Shown: positions 27,302 through 35,942, numbered from the stretch's first letter. The stretch: DNA of 64,000 nt from Magnetospirillum sp. UT-4 (GCF_902729435.1 NZ_CACVCG010000057.1:140170-204169); one strand, 5' to 3'. Numbers and translations are program-made. The notes: a model not told the origin generated them from the sequence alone.

Positions 27302-27985
27302 TTAAGCCCCGTCATCCTCGGGCGCGCGGGTCGCCGCCAGCTGCCAGTTGGGATCGCGCGACTGGGTGTCGCGGCGGAAGGTCCATTCGTCGGTGACCTC
27401 GGCGATGTGGGCCGGGTCGCCATCGACGATGCGGCCCTCGGAATCCTTCACCACGTTGGTCTGTTCGGTGACGAAGCGGACGGTGACCAGCGCCGCGCTG
27501 CCGACCATGCGGGCCTCGACGATCTCGGCCGAGCGGATGCCCACCAGTTCGCTGTCCAGGGTCTCGCCGGCCCGGTCGCGCGCCATCACGGCGTCGGCAA
27601 ACGGACGGTATACCTCGTCGGCGAGCAGCGGCCGCAGGGCCTTGAGGTCGCCCCTGGCATAGGCGCCGAGGATGATCTCGAACGCCATGCGCCCCCCCGA
27701 CAGGAAGCCCTCGACGGTGAAATCGGGATCGGCGGCGACCACCGCCGCCAGGCCGGCCCCCACCGGGCCGTCCGGCAGCGGCGTGGGCGCGGGCTTGCGC
27801 GCCCGGGTCAGATCGATCACGTTGTCCGTGGCGGCATCCTTGGCCGGCTGCGGCGCGCCCCAGTCGCGGGGCGCCTCGCGCTCGTGACCGGTGCGCCGGC
27901 CCAGCACGCTGCGCAGGCGCAGCACCAGGAAAACCGCGACTGCGGCGAAGAAGACGATGTCGAGGGCGTGAAAACCGTCGTTCAT
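27302..27985 (-). CDS. Tim44-domain protein (TimA-like)
   Basis: A 227-residue protein with one N-terminal membrane helix (residues 8-24, IVFFAAVAVFLVLRLRS) and a C-terminal Tim44-like domain (about residues 85-225), related to the mitochondrial presequence-translocase component. In bacteria such proteins sit on the inner membrane and are linked to membrane-protein or lipid handling. First gene of the unit leading into mltA; it diverges from fxsA with 103 bp between starts. Confidence 0.88.
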   Translation of the reverse strand: MNDGFHALDIVFFAAVAVFLVLRLRSVLGRRTGHEREAPRDWGAPQPAKDAATDNVIDLTRARKPAPTPLPDGPVGAGLAAVVAADPDFTVEGFLSGGRMAFEIILGAYARGDLKALRPLLADEVYRPFADAVMARDRAGETLDSELVGIRSAEIVEARMVGSAALVTVRFVTEQTNVVKDSEGRIVDGDPAHIAEVTDEWTFRRDTQSRDPNWQLAATRAPEDDGA

Positions 27986-28088
27986 GGACCTACGTTTCGG
28001 AGACGCGGCGTTTCGGGAAGGCGCGCTCTATGGACCGGGGCGCGAGCCCGTCTCACACACATAAGCCGCCAGGGGGCAAAGAGCAAGC

Positions 28089-28535
28089 ATGGCATGGATG
28101 GTGTTGTTGGCGGTGATCGCCGTGCCGGTGATCGAAATCGCCCTGTTCGTCAAGTCGGCGCAGCTGATCGGCGTGCTGCCCACCGTGCTGCTGGCGGTCG
28201 GAGCCGGCATCGCCGGCATCGCCCTGGTGCGGCTGCAGGGCCTGGGGCTGCTGTGGCGCACCCGCTCCCAGCTGGATCGCGGCGAGCTGCCCATGGCCGA
28301 GGTGTTCGACGCGGTCTGCCTGGCGCTGGCCGGCGGCCTGCTGCTGCTGCCCGGCTTCCTCTCGGACGTGGTCGCCCTGGCCCTGCTGCTGCCGCCGGTG
28401 CGCCTGCTGCTGCGGCAATGGCTGGGGTCGCGCCTGGTCACCGTCCAGGCCGGCGGCACGCCCCAGCGGGCGCCGGACCCGCCTGTGATCGAGGGCGAGT
28501 ACCGGGTGGTCGACGACAAAGGTCCCAAGCCCTGA
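28089..28535 (+). CDS. FxsA-family membrane protein
   Basis: A 148-residue FxsA-like inner-membrane protein with three or four hydrophobic segments within the first 115 residues (PVIEIALFVKSAQLIG is the family hallmark) and a hydrophilic tail. In enterobacteria FxsA lessens exclusion of phage T7; the general role is unclear. It lies between the Tim44 and SecB genes, an order shared by many alphaproteobacteria. Confidence 0.85.
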   Translation: MAWMVLLAVIAVPVIEIALFVKSAQLIGVLPTVLLAVGAGIAGIALVRLQGLGLLWRTRSQLDRGELPMAEVFDAVCLALAGGLLLLPGFLSDVVALALLLPPVRLLLRQWLGSRLVTVQAGGTPQRAPDPPVIEGEYRVVDDKGPKP

Positions 28536-28620
28536 GACCACCGCCGGAGCGGTTGTGCCGCACATCGATCCGTGCTAGCCATCGGCCAAGCCCCCTGTCG
28601 CCTTTTCCCGAGGATTTGCC

Positions 28621-29100
28621 ATGACCGACGCAGCTCCCGCCCAGCCCGATCCCAACCAGCCGCCGCTGGTCATCAACGGCCAGTACGTCAAGGACCTGTC
28701 CTTCGAGGTGCCCGGCGCGCCCGAGATCTATTCCGAGATGCAGGGCCAGAACCCGTCCATCCCGATCCACGTCGACATCAACGCCCGCAGCCTGCAGGGC
28801 AACACCTTCGAGGTGGTGCTGCATCTCAAGGTCGATGCCCAGTTCGAGGACAACCGCCCGGTGTTCCTGGTGGAGCTGGCCTACGGCGGCATCTTCACCC
28901 TCAACGTGGCGCCCGAGCATGTGCAGCCCATGCTGCTGATCGAGTGCCCGCGCCTGCTGTTCCCCTTCGCCCGCACCATCATCGCCGACGCCACCCGCGA
29001 CGGCGGCTTCCCGCCGCTGATGATCCAGCCCATCGACTTCGTGCAGCTGTTCCGCTCGCGCATGGAAGCCGCCCAGGGCGAGGCCCAGGGCACGGCGTAG
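28621..29100 (+). CDS. secB: Protein-export chaperone SecB
   Basis: A 159-residue cytoplasmic chaperone that keeps precursors unfolded and hands them to SecA. Family motifs YVKDLSFEVPGAPEI near the N-terminus and FLVELAYGGIFTL in the middle are intact, with a variable acidic end. It ends in a repeat-rich spacer facing dnaQ. Confidence 0.96.
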   Translation: MTDAAPAQPDPNQPPLVINGQYVKDLSFEVPGAPEIYSEMQGQNPSIPIHVDINARSLQGNTFEVVLHLKVDAQFEDNRPVFLVELAYGGIFTLNVAPEHVQPMLLIECPRLLFPFARTIIADATRDGGFPPLMIQPIDFVQLFRSRMEAAQGEAQGTA

Positions 29101-29124
29101 AACCGCGCGTAACGCCTCATTCGG

Positions 29125-29234
29125 GCCTCACCCTGAGGAGCCGCCGCAGGCGGCATCTCGAAGGGCGAGGTCCGTCACAGACGGGCTGCCCCATCCTTCG
29201 AGACGAGCGCTGCGCGCTCTCCTCAGGACGAGGC
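29125..29234. repeat. Extragenic inverted-repeat element (CCTGAGGAG family)
   Basis: The left arm (29125-29170) and right arm (29192-29234) are inverted relatives sharing CCTGAGGAG and CTCGAAGG blocks, each with an inner hairpin (CCGCC-GCAG-GGCGG on the left, GAGCGC-TGC-GCGCTC on the right). It fills the gap between the convergent secB and dnaQ genes. Confidence 0.75.
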
Positions 29235-29277
29235 TACGGATAGGGAATCCACCAAGGGCGGGAACGACGGTGAATCG

Positions 29278-29973
29278 CTACCCGGCAGCCCCCTCCGGTT
29301 CCCGCAGCCAGATCGGCGTCTTCAGCTTGGCGACGAAGGCCGCGTGGGCCTCGGCCTCCTCGGGGGTCGGCGCGTGCGGCCGGGGGGGGCGCGCCGCGCG
29401 GTCGAGGGTGGTGGTGGTGCCGGTGTTGGAGCGGGCGTTGAGGCCCAGCTCGAAACCCGGCTGGCGGCCGCCGATCAGCTGCAGGTAGACCTCGGCCAGC
29501 AGCTCGGAATCCAGCAGTGCGCCGTGATGGGTGCGGTGGGTGTTGTCGATCTCGAAGCGGCGGCACAGGGCGTCCAGGTTGGCCTGGGCGCCGGGGAAGC
29601 GCTTGCGCGCCATGGCCACGGTGTCGGTGGCCCGGCTCATGGGCAAAGCGGGAAAGCCCAGCCGCGCCAGTTCGGCGTTGATGAACTTCATGTCGAATTC
29701 GGCGTTGTGGATGACCAGGCGCGACTCGCCCAGGAACTCCAGGAATTCGGCCACCACCTCGGCGAAGACCGGCTTGTCGGAGAGGAATTGCTGGGACAGG
29801 CCGTGGACGCGGAAGGCTTCCTCCGGCACGTCCCGCTCGGGATTGAGGTATTGGTGATAGACCTTGCCGGTGGGCAGGTGGTTGATCAGCTCGACGCAGC
29901 CGATTTCCACGATCCGGTGGCCGGACAGCGGATCGAAGCCGGTGGTCTCGGTATCGAGGACGATCTCGCGCAA
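29278..29973 (-). CDS. dnaQ: DNA polymerase III epsilon subunit (proofreading exonuclease)
   Basis: A 231-residue DEDDh 3'-5' exonuclease that proofreads the replicative polymerase. Exo I is IVLDTETTGFDP, Exo II IHNAEFDMKFIN, Exo III HHGALLDSELLAEVYLQL. The start is a TTG at 29971-29973 with GGGAGG seven bases upstream; no ATG or GTG fits. It starts 4 bp after coaE and ends the minus-strand unit PPSR-maf-aroE-coaE-dnaQ. Confidence 0.95.
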   Translation of the reverse strand: MREIVLDTETTGFDPLSGHRIVEIGCVELINHLPTGKVYHQYLNPERDVPEEAFRVHGLSQQFLSDKPVFAEVVAEFLEFLGESRLVIHNAEFDMKFINAELARLGFPALPMSRATDTVAMARKRFPGAQANLDALCRRFEIDNTHRTHHGALLDSELLAEVYLQLIGGRQPGFELGLNARSNTGTTTTLDRAARPPRPHAPTPEEAEAHAAFVAKLKTPIWLREPEGAAG

Positions 29974-29977
29974 ATCC

Positions 29978-30577
29978 TTACCTCCCGGCTGAATCTCGGG
30001 TCAGTCTGACGGCCCGCTTCAGCGCCCGCAAGGCGAAAGCCCGTCCCAGGCCGGTGGCGACGACGAAGTCGGCGCGGCGGCGCTTCTCGGCATCAGGCAT
30101 CTGCTTGGCGCGGATGGCCCGCAATCGTTCCATGGTCATGCCCGGGCGCTTCAGCACCCGCTCGGCCTGCAGGAAGGCGGGGCAGCTCACCACCGCCACC
30201 CGGTGGCAGCGGCGCTCGCCCCCGGTCTCGAACAGCAGCGGCACGTCGAGAGCCACCAGCCGGGCGCGGCGGCGGCGCTGGCGGCGGCGAAAGGCGGCCT
30301 CGGCCGCCCGTACCAGGGGATGGACGATGGCTTCCAGCCGCCGCAGCGCCGCCGCGTCGCCGAACACCAGCCGGCCCAGCGCGGCGCGATCCACCGCGCC
30401 GTCCCGCACGCTGCCGGGAAACGCCGCCGCGACCGGCGCCACCGCGGCGCCGCCGGGACCGAGCAGGGCATGCACCACCGCGTCGGAATCGTGGACGGGA
30501 ATGCGCATGCGCCGCAATTCGGCCGCCGCCCACGACTTGCCCATGCCGATGGAGCCGGTGAGGCCGAGCACCCTCAT
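29978..30577 (-). CDS. coaE: Dephospho-CoA kinase
   Basis: A 199-residue P-loop kinase for the last step of coenzyme A synthesis. Walker A is GLTGSIGMGKS at the N-terminus; DSDAVVHALL and VALDVPLLFETG are family motifs. Its ATG overlaps the aroE stop by four bases. Confidence 0.95.
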   Translation of the reverse strand: MRVLGLTGSIGMGKSWAAAELRRMRIPVHDSDAVVHALLGPGGAAVAPVAAAFPGSVRDGAVDRAALGRLVFGDAAALRRLEAIVHPLVRAAEAAFRRRQRRRRARLVALDVPLLFETGGERRCHRVAVVSCPAFLQAERVLKRPGMTMERLRAIRAKQMPDAEKRRRADFVVATGLGRAFALRALKRAVRLTRDSAGR

Positions 30578-31413
30578 GCCAGGACGAAGTCCCGAAGTTC
30601 GGGCGTCACCTCCGGCCGTACCCCGAACCACGCCTCGAAGCCGGGCACCGCCTGCCACAGCAGCATGCCGATGCCGTCCACCACCGGGTTGCCGCGCGCC
30701 GCCGCTTCCTTCAGAAGCCCGGTCTGCAGCGGCGCATAGACGATGTCGTTGACCACCGCGTCCGTGGGCAGCGGCGCCAGGTCGATCTCCAGCGGCGGCT
30801 GGCCGGTCATCCCCAGGGTGGTGGTGTTGACCAGCAGCGCAGCGCCCTCCAGGGCATGGGCGACGCGGTCCCAGGCCATGGGCGCCACCGGCCCGCCGAT
30901 CTCGGCGGCCAGCCGGGCGGCGCGGTCGAGGGAGCGGTTGACCACCCGCACCTGTGGAACGCCGGCATCGACCAGGGCGGCGGCCACCGCGCGGGCGGCG
31001 CCGCCCGCCCCCAGCACCACCGCCGGCCCCAGCGCCGGGCGCCAGCCGGCGGGAGCGCCGCGCCGCAGGTTCTCGAGGAAGCCGAAGGCATCGGTGTTGC
31101 GCCCCAGCACGCTGCCGTCGGGGCGGAAGACCAGGGTGTTGACGGCGCCGATGCGCGCCGCCAGCGGCTCGACCTCGTCGGCCAGGGCCAGCGCCGCTTC
31201 CTTGTGCGGCACGGTGACGTTGGCGCCGGCGAAGCCCAGCTTCGGCAGCGCCTTGACCGCCAGGGCGAAATCGTCTGGCGCCACCGCCAGCGGCACATAG
31301 GCGCCGTCCAGCCCCAGGCGCTCCAGCCAGAAGCCGTGCAGCCGGGGCGAGCGCGAATGGCCCACCGGCCAGCCCATCACCCCGGCCAGCCGGGCCTTGC
31401 CGGTGACGATCAT
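30574..31413 (-). CDS. aroE: Shikimate dehydrogenase
   Basis: A 279-residue NADP-dependent enzyme reducing 3-dehydroshikimate to shikimate in aromatic amino acid synthesis. Substrate site GHSRSPRLH, catalytic lysine in NVTVPHKEAAL, and dinucleotide motif GAGGAARAV are intact. The ATG at 31413 overlaps the maf stop by four bases. Confidence 0.95.
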   Translation of the reverse strand: MIVTGKARLAGVMGWPVGHSRSPRLHGFWLERLGLDGAYVPLAVAPDDFALAVKALPKLGFAGANVTVPHKEAALALADEVEPLAARIGAVNTLVFRPDGSVLGRNTDAFGFLENLRRGAPAGWRPALGPAVVLGAGGAARAVAAALVDAGVPQVRVVNRSLDRAARLAAEIGGPVAPMAWDRVAHALEGAALLVNTTTLGMTGQPPLEIDLAPLPTDAVVNDIVYAPLQTGLLKEAAARGNPVVDGIGMLLWQAVPGFEAWFGVRPEVTPELRDFVLA

Positions 31414-32000
31414 GCCGGCAGCTCCCCGCAATCGCGCAAGTACCCCAGCAGCGGCAGCAGCGGCATGCCCATGATGGTGGAATGGTCGCCCTCGATACGG
31501 CTGAACAGCTGCGCCCCCAGCCCTTCCACCTGATAGACCCCGACGCAGCCCAGCACCTCGGGCCCGGCCTGGTCGAGATAGGAATCGAGGAACGAATCGG
31601 TGAAGGCCCGCATGGTCATGGCGGCGCGATCCACGGCGTGCCACACCGCCATGCCGTCGCGCACCGCCACCACGGCGCTGACCAGGGTGTGGGAGCGGCC
31701 GCGCAAGCTCACCAGCTGGGCGCGGGCGGCGGCGCGATCGGCCGGCTTGTCGAACCACTGGCCGTGGCAATCCAGCATCTGGTCGGCGCCGACCACCAGG
31801 GCGCCGGGATGGCGGGCCGACACCCGCTGCGCCTTCAGCTCGGCCAGCGCCCCGGCGACGCGGGCGCAATCGGCGCCCTCGGCCTTCAGCGACTCCTTCA
31901 TCGCCGCCTCGTCGATGGCGGCGGTATCGACCGTGAACGCCACCCCGGCGCGTTCCAGCATCTGCCGCCGCGCCGCCGAGGCCGAGGCGAGCACCATCAT
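31410..32000 (-). CDS. Maf-family nucleotide pyrophosphatase
   Basis: A 196-residue Maf/YhdE-like protein, which hydrolyses nucleoside triphosphates, often modified ones. The N-terminal LASASAARRQML replaces the common LASxSPRR, GADQMLD carries the catalytic aspartate, and ENDHST-like EGDHSTIMGMPL closes the site. It starts within the PPSR stop codon (ATGATG), so it is translationally coupled. Confidence 0.92.
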   Translation of the reverse strand: MMVLASASAARRQMLERAGVAFTVDTAAIDEAAMKESLKAEGADCARVAGALAELKAQRVSARHPGALVVGADQMLDCHGQWFDKPADRAAARAQLVSLRGRSHTLVSAVVAVRDGMAVWHAVDRAAMTMRAFTDSFLDSYLDQAGPEVLGCVGVYQVEGLGAQLFSRIEGDHSTIMGMPLLPLLGYLRDCGELPA

Positions 32001-32824
32001 CCGCCGCCCTCCCGCTTGGCGTGATGCTGGGCGTGCAGCTGGATGATGGTGGCCGAGGCCTCCTCGATGGAGCGCCGGGTGACGTCGACCACCGCCCAGC
32101 CATGGCGCGAGAACAGCTTGCGCGCCGACGCCACCTCCTCGCGCACCTTCTCGAACTGGGCGTAATCGGCGTCCTCGTCGTGGTTGAGGAAGCGCAGCCG
32201 GGCGCGGCGGATGTCGGACAGGCTCTTGGGGTCCTTGGTCAGGCCGACCACCAGCGGCCGGCGCGCCGCCTCCAGCTCGGGCGGCAGCGGCACGCCGGGG
32301 ACCAGCGGGTAGTTGGCGCATTTGAAGCCGCGATTGGCCAGGTACATGCAGGTCGGCGTCTTCGAGGTGCGCGACACCCCCACCACCACGATGTCGGCCT
32401 CGTCGAGGTCGTCGAGCAGCTGGCCGTCGTCATGGGCGAGGGTGAACTGCATGGCGTCGATGCGGGCGAAATACTCGGCGTCCAGCTGGTACTGGCGGCC
32501 GGGCAGCGCCTGCATGGTCGCCCCGAGATGGCCGGCCAGCACCGCCAGCACCGGATCGAGCACCGGGATGCAGGGAATCTTCAGCCGCCGGCAGGCTTCC
32601 TCGAGCAGCACCCGCACCCCGGGATCGACCAGGGTGAACAGGACGATGCCGGGATTCTCCTCGATGCCGGCCACCACCCGCTCCACCTGGCCCTGGCTGC
32701 GCACCAGCCACCAATTGTGCTGGACCGCCTGGATTTCCTCGAACTGGACCATGCAGGCGCGGGCCACCGCGGTGACGGTCTCACCGGTGGCGTCGGAAAC
32801 CAGGTGCAGGTGGAAGGTGGTCAT
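31997..32824 (-). CDS. Pyruvate, phosphate dikinase regulatory protein (PPSR family)
   Basis: A 275-residue DUF299/PPSR-family kinase-phosphorylase that switches PPDK or PEP synthetase off and on by ADP-dependent phosphorylation and phosphate-dependent removal. The N-terminus FHLHLVSDATGETV and the P-loop GVSRTSKTPTCMYLA (near residue 155) are diagnostic. It is the first gene of the leftward unit leading to dnaQ. Its start codon has no clear ribosome-binding site; a DnaA-box-like 9-mer lies 5-13 bases before it. This gene next to hemE brackets the likely origin. Confidence 0.94.
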   Translation of the reverse strand: MTTFHLHLVSDATGETVTAVARACMVQFEEIQAVQHNWWLVRSQGQVERVVAGIEENPGIVLFTLVDPGVRVLLEEACRRLKIPCIPVLDPVLAVLAGHLGATMQALPGRQYQLDAEYFARIDAMQFTLAHDDGQLLDDLDEADIVVVGVSRTSKTPTCMYLANRGFKCANYPLVPGVPLPPELEAARRPLVVGLTKDPKSLSDIRRARLRFLNHDEDADYAQFEKVREEVASARKLFSRHGWAVVDVTRRSIEEASATIIQLHAQHHAKREGGG

Positions 32825-33179
32825 GGGCTGTGGATCACTGCCAATTGCGGGGATAACCGGGGGGTCGGGCGGCGGGGCGCGGATTCGGTCCCCGTCCTCC
32901 CGGTTCCGTCCGCCTTGGCGCCCGCCTGTGGGCGGCACGCCGGCCGGTGCCGAGAATAGCGTGAATCGGCGCGGCCGGCATCCGCTTTCCCCGCTATCCA
33001 CCACTTTCGGGTCCGGCCGTGCCCAAAGCGCCGGCCGTCTTTTCCACCGGCGCCGGCACCGCGCGGGGCGAATCGGGGGAAATCTGTGGACAGAAGGGGG
33101 AGCGAGTCGCATCCCCGTCTTCCACAGGCCCAACAACACTCAGCCACCTTTTCTCTTCGACCTAAACCTTGTATGACCT

Positions 33180-33241
33180 AGAGCGCGATGACACCCGCTC
33201 GCCGCACCGTGTGCGCCGAGCGGTTGTCTGAATCGCACTCT
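33180..33241. repeat. Nested hairpin in candidate origin
   Basis: Outer arms 33180-33189 and 33232-33241 pair with one mismatch; inside, CCGCTCG near 33196 pairs with CGAGCGG near 33217, and CAC/GTG form the tip. Function unknown; could be a replication or 5'-leader structure. Confidence 0.5.
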
Positions 33242-33269
33242 AATTTTATGATCTAGAGGCGGATTCAGC

Positions 33270-33304
33270 TTTCAGGTTGGATCGCCTCGCGAACCAACCT
33301 GAAA
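33270..33304. repeat. Perfect hairpin upstream of hemE
   Basis: Eleven-base perfect arms (TTTCAGGTTGG at 33270-33280 and its complement at 33294-33304) with a 13-base loop, 44 bases before the hemE start. It may be an operator or a leader structure. Confidence 0.55.
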
Positions 33305-33348
33305 ACATCCGGCTCTAGGGCCGAACAGCCACCGGAATCCCCCGTCCC

Positions 33349-34389
33349 GTGACCGCATCCCGAAAGCCCTTCCTGCGCGCCCTGGCCGGCGAGACCCTGA
33401 CCCCGCCGCCGTTCTGGCTGATGCGCCAGGCCGGGCGCTACCTGCCGGAATACCGCGCCACCCGCACCCAGGCCGGCAGCTTCCTCGACCTGTGCTACAA
33501 TCCCGAGCTGGCGGTCGAGGTCACCCTGCAGCCGCTCAGGCGCTACGGCTTCGACGCCGCCATCCTGTTCTCGGACATCCTGGTGATCCCCGACGCGCTG
33601 GGGCAACGGGTCGCCTTCAAGGAGGGCGAAGGTCCGGTCCTGCCGCCCATTCGCTCGGCAAGGGATCTGGAGGGTCTCGACATCTCGGGCCTGCACCAAC
33701 ACCTGGCGCCGGTCTATGCCACCGTCGCCGGCCTGTCCAAGGCCATCCCCGCCTCCACCGCGCTGATCGGCTTCTCGGGGGCGCCGTGGACGGTGGCCAC
33801 CTACATGATCGAGGGCGGCGGCTCCAAGGACTTCTCCCACGCCAAGCGCCTGATGTGGAGCGAGCCGGAGACCTTCGCCCGGCTGATGGAGCTGCTGGTC
33901 GAGGCCACCGGGCAATACCTGATCCGTCAGATCGACAACGGCGCCGAGGCCATCCAGATCTTCGACACCTGGGCCGGGGCCCTGCCGGAGACCGAATTCC
34001 GCCGCTGGGTGATCGGCCCGGCCCGCGCCCTGGCTGAACGCATCCACGCCGAGCGCCCGGGGGTGCCGGTGATCGGCTTCCCGCGCGGCGCCGGCATCCT
34101 CTACGAGGCCTATGTGGCCGAGACCGGGATCGACGCGGTCGGCCTCGACACCGCGGTGCCGCTGGATTGGGCGGCGGACAAGCTGCAGACCCGCTGCACG
34201 GTGCAGGGCAATCTCGATCCCATCCTGCTGGTGGCCGGCGGCGAGGCGCTGGATGCCGGCATCGACCGCATCCTCAAGGCGCTCGGCAAGGGGCCGTTCG
34301 TGTTCAACCTGGGCCACGGCATCGTGCCGCCGACACCGCCGGAAAACGTGGCGCGTCTGGCCGAACGGGTGAAGACCTGGCGAGGGTAG
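33349..34389 (+). CDS. hemE: Uroporphyrinogen decarboxylase
   Basis: A 346-residue haem-pathway enzyme converting uroporphyrinogen III to coproporphyrinogen III in the cytoplasm. The N-terminal signature [14 protein letters not shown] and the second signature [16 protein letters not shown] are intact; NLGHGI lies near the C-terminus. The start is a GTG at 33349, as no ATG fits the family N-terminus; the ribosome-binding site is weak. It begins the rightward hemE-hemH-hemJ-rho cluster. Confidence 0.96.
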   Translation: MTASRKPFLRALAGETLTPPPFWLMRQAGRYLPEYRATRTQAGSFLDLCYNPELAVEVTLQPLRRYGFDAAILFSDILVIPDALGQRVAFKEGEGPVLPPIRSARDLEGLDISGLHQHLAPVYATVAGLSKAIPASTALIGFSGAPWTVATYMIEGGGSKDFSHAKRLMWSEPETFARLMELLVEATGQYLIRQIDNGAEAIQIFDTWAGALPETEFRRWVIGPARALAERIHAERPGVPVIGFPRGAGILYEAYVAETGIDAVGLDTAVPLDWAADKLQTRCTVQGNLDPILLVAGGEALDAGIDRILKALGKGPFVFNLGHGIVPPTPPENVARLAERVKTWRG

Positions 34390-34503
34390 CCATATGGATT
34401 CGGAGCGAGCGAAGCGAGCGACTAGGCCATTGAGGCCTCGCGAGCTTATGCGAGCGGAAGCCAAGCGCGCGGGAGCGCGCGCCCGGCGCCTGAGGGCAAA
34501 CAA
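34390..34503 (+). other. Spacer with small repeats and hairpins between hemE and hemH
   Basis: Contains a short direct repeat GCGAGCGAAGCGAGCGA, a hairpin around TAGGCC-ATTGA-GGCCTC and a GCGCGC-rich hairpin just before hemH. No gene is seen. It may stabilise or attenuate the hem transcript. Confidence 0.4.
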
Positions 34504-35511
34504 ATGACTAAAACGGCTATTGTTCTGTTCAACCTGGGTGGTCCCGATTCGCCTGAGGCGGTCGAGCCGTTCCTGTTCAACCTGTTCAACGATCCCGCCA
34601 TCATCGGCGCGCCGGCGCCTATACGCTGGCTGATCGCCAGATACGTCTCGGCCAAGCGGGCACCCGTGGCCCGCGGCATCTATGCCCATCTCGGCGGCAA
34701 GTCGCCGCTGCTGGAGCAGACCGAGGCCCAGGCGGCGGCGTTGCAGGAGCGGCTGGGCGACGATTTCAAGGTGCTGGTGGCCATGCGCTACTGGCATCCC
34801 TTCACCACCGAGGCGGTGGCGGCGGCCAAGGCCTGGGGCGCCGAACGGGTGGTGCTGCTGCCGCTCTATCCGCAATATTCCACCACCACCACCGCCTCGT
34901 CGGTGCGGGAATGGATGCGGGCGGCCAAGGCGGCCGGATTCGAGCGGCCGACCGAAACGGTGTGCTGCTATCCCGAGGAACCGGGCCTGGTCGCCGCCAT
35001 GGCCGATCTGGTGCGCACGGGATGGGCGGAAGCGGCGGCATCGGGCCGGCCCAGGGTGCTGTTCTCGGCCCACGGCCTGCCGCAGCGGGTGGTCGATCGC
35101 GGCGATCCCTATCCCTTGCACGTGGAGCGCACCGCGCGGGCGGTGGCGGCGGCCACCGGCATCGCCGATCTGGACTGGCGGGTGTGCTACCAGAGCCGGG
35201 TCGGACCGCTGAAATGGATCGGCCCGGCCACCGAGGACGAGCTGGACCGCGCCGGCGAGGAGCGGGTGCCGCTGGTGGTGGTGCCGGTCGCCTTCGTCTC
35301 GGAGCATTCCGAGACCCTGGTGGAGCTGGACATCGAATACCGCCACCGCGCCGAGGAGGCCGGGGTGCCGGCCTATGTGCGGGTGCCGGCGCTGGGCTGC
35401 CATGCCGCCTTCATCGACAGCCTGGAGCGGCTGGCCCGCGATCCCGGCGCCAGCCGGGGTTTGGCCTGCAAGGCGGCGGGCCGGATCTGCCTCGGCGGAG
35501 GGCAGGGATGA
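34504..35511 (+). CDS. hemH: Ferrochelatase
   Basis: A 335-residue enzyme inserting ferrous iron into protoporphyrin IX, the final haem step. NLGGPDSPEAV at the N-terminus, the catalytic histidine in LFSAHGLPQRVV and the acidic VSEHSETLVELDIEY are intact. GAGGGCAAACAA precedes the ATG. The hemJ start overlaps its stop by four bases, consistent with back-to-back haem steps. Confidence 0.96.
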   Translation: MTKTAIVLFNLGGPDSPEAVEPFLFNLFNDPAIIGAPAPIRWLIARYVSAKRAPVARGIYAHLGGKSPLLEQTEAQAAALQERLGDDFKVLVAMRYWHPFTTEAVAAAKAWGAERVVLLPLYPQYSTTTTASSVREWMRAAKAAGFERPTETVCCYPEEPGLVAAMADLVRTGWAEAAASGRPRVLFSAHGLPQRVVDRGDPYPLHVERTARAVAAATGIADLDWRVCYQSRVGPLKWIGPATEDELDRAGEERVPLVVVPVAFVSEHSETLVELDIEYRHRAEEAGVPAYVRVPALGCHAAFIDSLERLARDPGASRGLACKAAGRICLGGGQG

Positions 35512-35942
35512 GCGGCGAGGGCTATCTGTGGCTGAAGGCCCTGCACGTCATCGCCATCATCTCGTGGATGGCCGGATTGCTGTACCTGCCCCGGCTGTTC
35601 GTCTACCACGCCGAGGCCAAGGCCGGCTCCGAGACCTCGGAATTGTTCAAGGTGATGGAGCGGCGCCTGATGAAGGCGATCATGCTGCCGGCGGCGGCGG
35701 TGGCCTGGGGGGCGGGCCTGACCCTGGCGGTGGTGGGCGGCCTGTTCGCCGATGGATGGTTTCACGTGAAACTATCCCTGGTCATCCTGATGACGGTCTC
35801 CCACTACATGATGGGTCGCTGGCGCGCCGACTTCGCCGCCGACCGCAATACCCGGCCGCAGCGCTTCTTCCGCATCGCCAACGAGGTTCCGACCTTGCTG
35901 ATGATCGTCATCGTCGTCCTGGTGGTTCTGAAGCCGTTCTAA
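35508..35942 (+). CDS. hemJ: Protoporphyrinogen oxidase HemJ
   Basis: A 144-residue inner-membrane protein of the HemJ family, which oxidises protoporphyrinogen IX to protoporphyrin IX. It has four hydrophobic segments and the conserved LKALHVIAIISWMAGLLYLP and ADGWFHVKLSL motifs with their histidines. Translationally coupled to hemH (ATGA). The codons for FHVK form the core of a parS-like palindrome. Confidence 0.92.
   Translation: MSGEGYLWLKALHVIAIISWMAGLLYLPRLFVYHAEAKAGSETSELFKVMERRLMKAIMLPAAAVAWGAGLTLAVVGGLFADGWFHVKLSLVILMTVSHYMMGRWRADFAADRNTRPQRFFRIANEVPTLLMIVIVVLVVLKPF
35758..35773. other. parS-like ParB-binding site inside hemJ
   Basis: GGTTTCACGTGAAACT matches the parS consensus TGTTTCACGTGAAACA at 14 of 16 positions, with the full 14-base palindromic core. 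It lies wholly inside hemJ, 2.5-2.9 kb from the candidate origin. Confidence 0.8.

Larger units (their letters stand above)
32825..33348. other. Candidate chromosome replication origin (oriC)
   Basis: A 524-bp spacer without a plausible gene, between divergently transcribed PPSR and hemE genes. Six 9-mers match the DnaA box TTATCCACA at seven or more positions: 32829-32837 (TGATCCACA on the minus strand), 32848-32856, 32994-33002, 33040-33048, 33085-33093 and 33118-33126. An A+T-richer stretch (about 33135-33260, with TAATTTTATGATCTAG) could be the unwinding element. Placement next to hemE matches the known Caulobacter origin, and genes on both sides point outward. parS sites and parAB lie 3-15 kb to the right. 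Confidence 0.7.
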
